A DNA stretch of 13,373 nucleotides from positions 1-13,373 of the forward strand of contig JAOXYB010038651.1 in the NCBI GenBank assembly GCA_028565635.1, written 5' to 3'. The stretch is from Phoronis ovalis. Its lineage: Eukaryota > Phoronida > Phoronidae. Below the pieces are notes generated by a model. It ran no database searches, was not told where the DNA came from, and worked only from the letters and a program-made list of their open reading frames with translations. Positions 8,152-13,373 of the stretch are shown in pieces. The translations under genes were made by a program, and so were the position numbers. Within the stretch, counting starts at the first letter, position 1. Each line of letters starts with the position of its first letter.

Positions 8152-9050
8152 ACCGTCAAACAATTTTAAAACACAATAGCGGATTATTGCATTTATTATG
8201 TGTCTTTATGTGTCTACAAACTTTAATTTTGGGAAATTTATTATAGTGTTTTTGCACCAAGCTAAGCTGAACTTACAATGTTTCTTTTTAAAAGAGCTGA
8301 AAAATCCTTGGCGTTAAAGCAAAAGCTGAGTTAAGACCGAGACTAATAAACCCGAGAGTAAACCATTGGTTGAGTTAGTTGTCTTTATCAGGTTGACAGA
8401 AAGAAAACCCGACAGTTTCATTGATTGGTCACAAGATGTCACTATTTTTGTAAGCCATAACATTGTAGCGAGAGTACACATTAACAAACAGAGTATGACT
8501 GGTACAAAGATAAGATAATAATGGAAATTTAGTAATTTAGTAGGGAATACATGCACAACATATGGCGCCACATTCAAGCCTATTCATGTGTTTCAATCAA
8601 ACAGTTGAATTTTTTAATTCTTCAAAACTCGAGAATCTGTCACTATTATTTATAAAATGTCAGAAAGACAGAAGATCATTAATGTATTAATGAAAGTCAT
8701 TAGTAGAGGATTTTATCACATATCAGATAGCTAATTGCCACCTTTCATCTTTAAATAAGGTAAATGTTTACTAAATCTTATTGTGATATATCCTTAATTT
8801 GATTTGTGGTTAGGCAAAAAAGGAATTTATAATAAAGTTATCCCGTCTCGGAGACATTCAACAAAAATTAGTGTTTGTAAATTGAAACCTGGAGACAAAC
8901 TGGAGAACAAGGAGGTAATTAGTCTAGCACTGGACTGGGAAAAATATTTTCATTGATATAATATTAGTATTATAAGCAAGTTGACGATCTCGTAAGAAAT
9001 TACCAGTTAGAATACTATTTAGGTATTTTTACTCAAATGATGACATCATC
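8152..9050. other. Non-coding intergenic DNA
   Basis: The only long frame is on the minus strand (8577-8314, 87 codons). It is hydrophobic but matches nothing I know and overlaps CCAAT-type motifs (ATTGG at about 8367 and 8424). I see no supported gene or repeat. Confidence 0.5.
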
Positions 9051-9100
9051 TATAAATTATTTGTGCCAAGTTCATTAATCGATACATCGTGTCCCTGCAG
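9041..9100 (+). promoter_or_regulatory. Candidate TATA + first-exon donor module
   Basis: TATAAATT (9051-9058) follows an ATF-like TGACATCA (9041-9048). About 50 bases downstream is an excellent donor, CCCTGCAG|GTAAGT, with GT at 9101. A very short non-coding first exon, starting about 9080 and spliced to the aquaporin exon at 11645, would fit. There is no start codon in a usable frame, so it would be 5' UTR only. Transcript data are needed to decide. Confidence 0.3.
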
Positions 9101-9740
9101 GTAAGTTTACTATTTTTTTATCTCATCGGTCTTTGGATTTTATTTGTTAAGAAAGTTATAATACTGCCAAAGACACAGTAAATTTACAGTTAAATCGATA
9201 TGTTAAATTAAATGAGATTATATACAATGAAGTTAAAAATAGAAAACCATAGGTTTATTATTAATGTCAAAATTGTAAAAGCAAATTAAATGAACGACAT
9301 GGTTTCTAGATAAAAGACATGGAAAGCATTTTACGCACTATAAATAGTGAAGTGTCTTCTCATTTATTTAAGAGGACGACGCTCCATACAGTCCGTACTT
9401 TACAATAACAGCATATTAATCTCAAGAGTATGTTGCCATGGTAGCATGAGTATATCAAATGATTAAGACCAGGTGTTACTATTTGTAATTTTATTATGTT
9501 TACATCTTACATGATTTTACAACAATGTTAATGTCTCTTTTACATGAAAAATAAAATATTTTGACAATTCTCCCATCGCTCCTGGGTGTTCTAAACATGA
9601 AATATGTTTTCAGAGCTGCATAGTGAGGAGCATTTCCCCAGGTGGTTTATCGGGTTAGTACGTTCATCATGTTTGCGTATGAGATGCTTTGTAACAGTTG
9701 CCACTTTAATGGCAGTTTAAACATAGGTGTTTTTTTTCAG

Positions 9741-9912
9741 GAGTTTAGGCTTAAGAAATGTCATTTTACATTTTTTTTTGCACCTGATCCCATTCTATGG
9801 CACGTGTCGGTATTTATGATGCGCTCTGAAAGCGTCCGATCGAGAAAGGTGCATTACTCTTATATATAACCATAAGATATTGCTAAGCGTTTGTGCTTCA
9901 AAACTGTTGCAG
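9741..9912 (+). promoter_or_regulatory. Candidate TATA + donor module, or alternative 5' UTR exon
   Basis: TATATATAA at 9861-9869 lies ~50 bases before an excellent donor, GTTGCAG|GTAAGT (GT at 9913), the same spacing as in the module at 9051-9101. A polypyrimidine acceptor, TTTTTTTCAG, ends at 9740, so 9741-9912 could instead be an internal 5' UTR exon. An in-frame ATG pair at 9818-9823 opens a short frame ending before 9870, so it would act as an upstream ORF. Confidence 0.3.
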
Positions 9913-9913
9913 G

Positions 9914-11644
9914 TAAGTGGTGTAGAACAATTAGCTGCAGTACGTTACAGAGAATTACGTATAATAATATGTGCCTCCAAAGAAGGGTATAACCTGGGTG
10001 AACCCAAGATTCTCTGAGTGGGTGATTTTTTAGTGCATTGCAAGTTTGTGTTAGGCTATTTTTTTCATATTATGGAAGACTCCCTCCATAAATCCGCCAC
10101 TATACATAGTGTCGAATACTTAGTGAAAACGGTAACAACATAACAAAAATAGTAGGTGTATAATGAATGTATATGTTTTGTATAAAAGGTGGATCGAGCG
10201 AAAGATATGGTCAAGATATGTCATTCAGAATTGTAAATGCATAAGTAATTTTTGTAGGGGTGTTGTATGAAAATGATATATTTTTAGAACAGGGTAACAC
10301 CTGGTTTTGTTCGTTGTATACACGAAAGATCATTGTACGAGTAAGTTCATGACGTCAATGTAAAGATTCACCTGATAGAATAGAGTATTAAAAATGTTAA
10401 ATATTTGTATGCTGCACACTGTCATATTTTTCGTGGAAACTGCACTTACCCCACATCTACAAGGTACGCAGGTAAAACGTGTGCAAAAATTAGGATGGGA
10501 TATACCTATCTGTTGAGAGTCTGGGGAGATGGATACATCTATTGGGAACCGTTTTAGCACAAAATAACGTTGTTTTTTTTGCACCAAACTTTTTCTTCAG
10601 TACATATAAGTATCAATCACATGCGCATGAATATTAAAATAAATTAACATCTGAGCATGAATTTATTTAATAATTGGTTAATAATAAAATGAGAAAAAAA
10701 AAGAAACGCAAACGAAGGCAACCTGGGAGACTATAACAACTAAGAGTTGGTTCCAGCAGCAACAACGAGTGACAAATTACTACTAATAAATATTTGTAAA
10801 CATTGCTATCACATAAAAGATGCCGCTTTCAAAACATGACAATACATAATTTTTCGGTAGCTAAATACCATATGAAAACCAACACCAAGGTGATGAAAGG
10901 TGCCGAAATAATTTACAAATCACACCATTGTATTTTAATTATAATATTTCATATATGATTGGAGTCAGGATTGTAACATTTTATAGAAAGAATTACTATT
11001 GTTAGTCACCCAATCAAAAATAGTGCCGGGAGGATACAACTTTGCCGCCTGCCAGTCGCTTATTTCAAAGGCGGCGAAATGCACGTATACTATTTAACAA
11101 ATGATGATTTTCACGATAAATTTAGTTGATAAAAATCTAGAGACTGTCGGTTTATTTGGAGTTTTATAGGTGTTTGATGCTTATCTTTTTGTAAGCATTA
11201 TTCAGTGCTTAATACCGCTTTCTATAGCCGTACAATCCGTGTTGACCAAACAGGCCATGGTTCACTGATTACTAATGATTATAACCAACAAATATTCTTA
11301 ATGCTTTTATGAAAACTTCCTTTGAAATTTTATGAGATTTTTTATTGGACATCGGGGAAACTAATCATGTACGAGTCTATGAAAGGCGTTTATCTTAGAG
11401 GTATACTCATTTAGAATCAAAACACTGAGCAGAAGAGTCGTATAACGTTTGTAAGGATACATTTGATGACCACGAATGTGTACCAGGGAGTGTATTGCGT
11501 CCGTTTTGGGGAGAAAGGTAACAAAAAAAAAACAGGGAAATAATATTTGTTCATATCTGACCCTCTAAGCTTTACGTTTAGATGGAAAAATTATGTTTCG
11601 ATTGATGAGCACTAAATATCATTATTGCATTTCCTTTTTTACAG
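9914..11644. other. Non-coding sequence, probably first intron / 5' flank of the aquaporin gene
   Basis: No exon with recognisable similarity is visible. The minus-strand frame at 10587-10330 is not recognised. A perfect CRE (TGACGTCA, 10350-10357) and a small GC-rich inverted repeat GCCGCCT/AGGCGGC (about 11045-11077) are present. The stretch ends in a good acceptor, TTCCTTTTTTACAG, at 11644. Confidence 0.5.
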
Positions 11645-12165
11645 AACGAAAAGAGACAAAGATTTGATTCTGTGTCTGAAGGATCAGACAAGCCTAGTTA
11701 TCAAAAGTACTCGGCCTACAGATTGAACAGACTAGGAAACATGTATACACCTTATACTATGGAAAGTTATTTCATTCACTTAGCTAGACACGTGGATAGA
11801 TTGCGATTGAGAGCAAGCAAACAGAAATCTTTGAAACAAGAACTAAAATCTATTGAACTATGGAGAGCAGTCATTTCAGAATGTTTAGCAACAGCATTAT
11901 TTGTATTATTTGGATGTGCCAGCAATTTAGCTTGGCCACATAGTGCTCATTCTTCAAATACAGAACACACTATATGGGTTTCGTTATGCTTTGGACTCGT
12001 TGCTGCAAGTTTAGTGCAGTGTTTTGGACACATCTCCGGAGCTCACTTTAATCCAGCAGTTACATTAGCCGAAACAATTGGTTCCAGAATTTCACCAATA
12101 CGAGGACTATTTTTCCTTCTGGCACAGTGCGGTGGTGGTATTGCAGGAGCTGCACTTTTGTATGG
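11645..12165 (+). CDS. Aquaporin exon: N-terminal tail to TM3
   Basis: This exon has 521 bases, with acceptor …TTTTTTACAG|AAC and donor TATGG|GTATGT (GT at 12166). It holds 173 codons plus two bases. The frame is open back to the acceptor (NEKRQRFDSVSEGSDK…), so coding probably begins in an earlier exon with phase 0. The alternative is the in-frame ATG at 11741 (AAC before it, A at -3), which would give a ~38-residue tail, close to AQP4. A second in-frame ATG is at 11759. Reading on past the donor meets a stop at 12257-12259, so that extension is intronic. Confidence 0.93.
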
Positions 12166-13343
12166 GTATGTATTTATTCATTTTGTCCAAAATACTCCAA
12201 AAGTAATTGTGGTTATACTATATACAGTAAACAGCTGGGCACACACACTTACGCATTGATTATAAGCAGGTTAAACGGGTTTCATTTAAATTTTACAAAG
12301 TTTTTATGCCACATAGTGGCTAAATTAAAATAAAGGTTTAATATGGGACAAGTCATTGACAATCATTTTTGCGATGCATCTTTATTGCAGTAGCTGTTGA
12401 CGTGATACACAGTTCCTGAAATAGGGATATTAAACTAAAATTAATATGTCAAATAACCAGAACTTCGACAATATAATTGTGCAGTAAATAGCATTCTTCA
12501 TCTCAAGAGCATCAGTTTACTTCAAATTAATATATCACGAAAACTTAGATTACCTTGTTTAATAATTTGACAATAAAATGTCTGCCAAATTATTCTAATT
12601 TATACATTGTATTTCGTAAACAATATACTATCTGGGATTATAGCTTAAGGGATATACCACATATGCTTTATGAAAGTCACATATTTGGCAACATTCAGTA
12701 GCAAGTTCCATGCTTGTTTGTTTTGTTTATCACTCTGAGTTGTGATACATTGGCGCCTGTTCAGCACTGCGTATTGTTCGACAATGCAAGCTCAATTTCA
12801 TTTAATATAAAGAACAATTACCACCTTTTGTTAATACCTGTATTACTTTACACATTCGGAAATTGATATCAACACATTCCTAAGTTGACGTGATAATGAC
12901 TGTAATATGATCTGGGAGTAACTTTTTTCGTTGCTTATCTTAATTATATATATTTTTTAACGAAAAATACATTCCACAAGTAATAAGCCTGTATATAATA
13001 CGTAACAGCACCATCTGTCGTCATGCTTTGTCACACACTTTTAAAAAGTGACCACACGAGTAATATATCTATATTTGTTGCAAAATGTAATTTATGTAGG
13101 GAAAAAAGACCTCGAAATTTAACTTACGTTTGTTTTTGCAGACTTGCTCCAGAACAATATCGAAGCAGTTTGGGTGTTGTGTATATCAGAAATGGTACAG
13201 TTGAACAAGGGTTTGGAATGGAGCTGGTGCTTACCTTTTTGATAGTTTTGACTACTGTTGTCACCTATAATCCTAACAACAAAAATCTGGGCGGAGCTGC
13301 CGGTCCTATTGGAGGAGTTTATATGCTTGTGCATTTAGTCGGG
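11645..13343 (+). CDS. Aquaporin of the AQP4 / big brain type, partial (two internal exons)
   Basis: This is a MIP-family membrane channel that conducts water and possibly other solutes. Exons 11645-12165 and 13142-13343 join in frame to 241 residues. Numbering is from the exon start. Residues 1-70 form a polar, basic cytoplasmic tail, and TM1 spans ~71-92 (IELWRAVISECLATALFVLF). TM2 follows at ~108-127 (WVSLCFGLVAASLVQCFGHI), then loop B with SGAHFNPAVTLA (first NPA, 136-138). TM3 is at ~152-173 (FFLLAQCGGGIAGAALLYG), TM4 at ~197-216 and TM5 from ~226. N191-G-T is a sequon in extracellular loop C at the position AQP4 carries one. Phe116 and His238 match two aromatic/arginine-filter residues of water-selective aquaporins. 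The second NPA, TM6 and C-terminus are outside the window. TM1 and the AQCGGGIAGAALLYG stretch resemble Drosophila big brain. Confidence 0.95.
12166..13141 (+). other. Aquaporin intron
   Basis: A 976-base GT-AG intron (GTATGT…TTTTTGCAG) interrupts a Gly codon in phase 2, just after TM3. It is AT-rich, and I see no exon, repeat or RNA gene inside it. Confidence 0.85.
13142..13343 (+). CDS. Aquaporin exon: loop C to TM5
   Basis: This exon has 202 bases, with acceptor TTTGTTTTTGCAG (G at 13141) and donor GTCGGG|GTAATT (GT at 13344). The first base completes a Gly codon, then 67 codons follow, ending in phase 0. It encodes LAPEQYRSSLGVVYIRNGT, the ELVLTFLIVLTTVV helix (TM4), the NPNNKNLGGAAGPIGG loop and YMLVHLVG in TM5. 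The next exon should start TM5-loop E with the second NPA box. The antisense open frame across this exon is a shadow. Confidence 0.94.
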
Positions 13344-13373
13344 GTAATTATTACATTTTGTTTTCCATATATT

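Noticed and set aside
8314-8577. 87-codon hydrophobic minus-strand frame beginning MNVAPYVVHVF
   Set aside because: It has two hydrophobic stretches but no recognised family, no splice context and no conserved features, so it is probably chance.
9818-9850. Possible aquaporin start exon MMRSESVRSRK followed by GTGCAT
   Set aside because: The phase would fit exon 11645, but the donor is weak and the nearby consensus donor at 9913 is far better. It is kept only as a remote possibility.
10394-10516. Plus-strand small ORF starting MLNICMLHTVIFFVETALT, signal-peptide-like
   Set aside because: It is only 40 codons and has no cleavage or cysteine pattern of a known secreted family, no promoter evidence and an antisense competitor frame.
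10330-10587. Minus-strand frame with Cys-rich segment (FCTRFTCVPCRCG) and a good donor GGG|GTAAGT inside
   Set aside because: No acceptor or homologous domain supports an exon. The donor match alone is not enough.
11466-11517. Possible coding first exon (ATGACCACGAATGTG…) ending AAAG|GTAACA before the aquaporin
   Set aside because: Joining to 11645 in that phase gives an immediate stop, so it cannot supply the aquaporin start.

Overview
This is an AT-rich piece of an animal nuclear genome. It contains spliced genes with GT-AG introns, many small palindromic and inverted-repeat elements, and no bacterial gene architecture. Base composition, intron size and the kind of repeats fit a lophotrochozoan. 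A mollusc, probably a bivalve, is my best guess, but the sequence does not prove the taxon.

Two real protein-coding genes can be read, and both run off the window. On the minus strand (ATG at 3161, running left to position 87) are the first six coding exons of UTP6, a U3 snoRNP / SSU-processome protein needed for 18S rRNA maturation. All six exons join in frame into the N-terminal ~233 residues, covering the U3_assoc_6 domain and the first HAT repeats. On the plus strand (11645 to 13343) are two internal exons of an aquaporin of the AQP4 / Drosophila big brain class. They encode a long cytoplasmic N-terminal tail, the first NPA box and roughly five membrane segments. The second NPA box, TM6 and the C-terminus lie beyond the right edge. 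The two genes diverge and have unrelated jobs (nucleolar ribosome assembly and membrane water or solute transport). I see no functional link between them.

Layout: 1-3161 UTP6 5' half, with palindromic foldback elements in introns 1 and 4; about 3190-3225 the likely UTP6 promoter; 3361-4560 a repeat block with two related copies of one element in tandem, one of them internally deleted, and a family of ~249-bp-spaced motifs carrying TGACCTCAAGGTCA-like sequences; 4561-11644 mostly non-coding DNA with inverted-repeat elements (7684-7931, 8044-8151), a hairpin cluster (6631-6724) and several candidate first-exon splice donors (5542, 6153, 9101, 9913), three of them downstream of TATA-like sequences; 11645-13343 the aquaporin exons.

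I found no tRNA, rRNA, CRISPR array or convincing transposase or reverse-transcriptase gene. The most notable points are the repeat architecture and the aquaporin, which combines big brain-like sequence with water-channel selectivity residues. I saw no clear undescribed multi-gene system.
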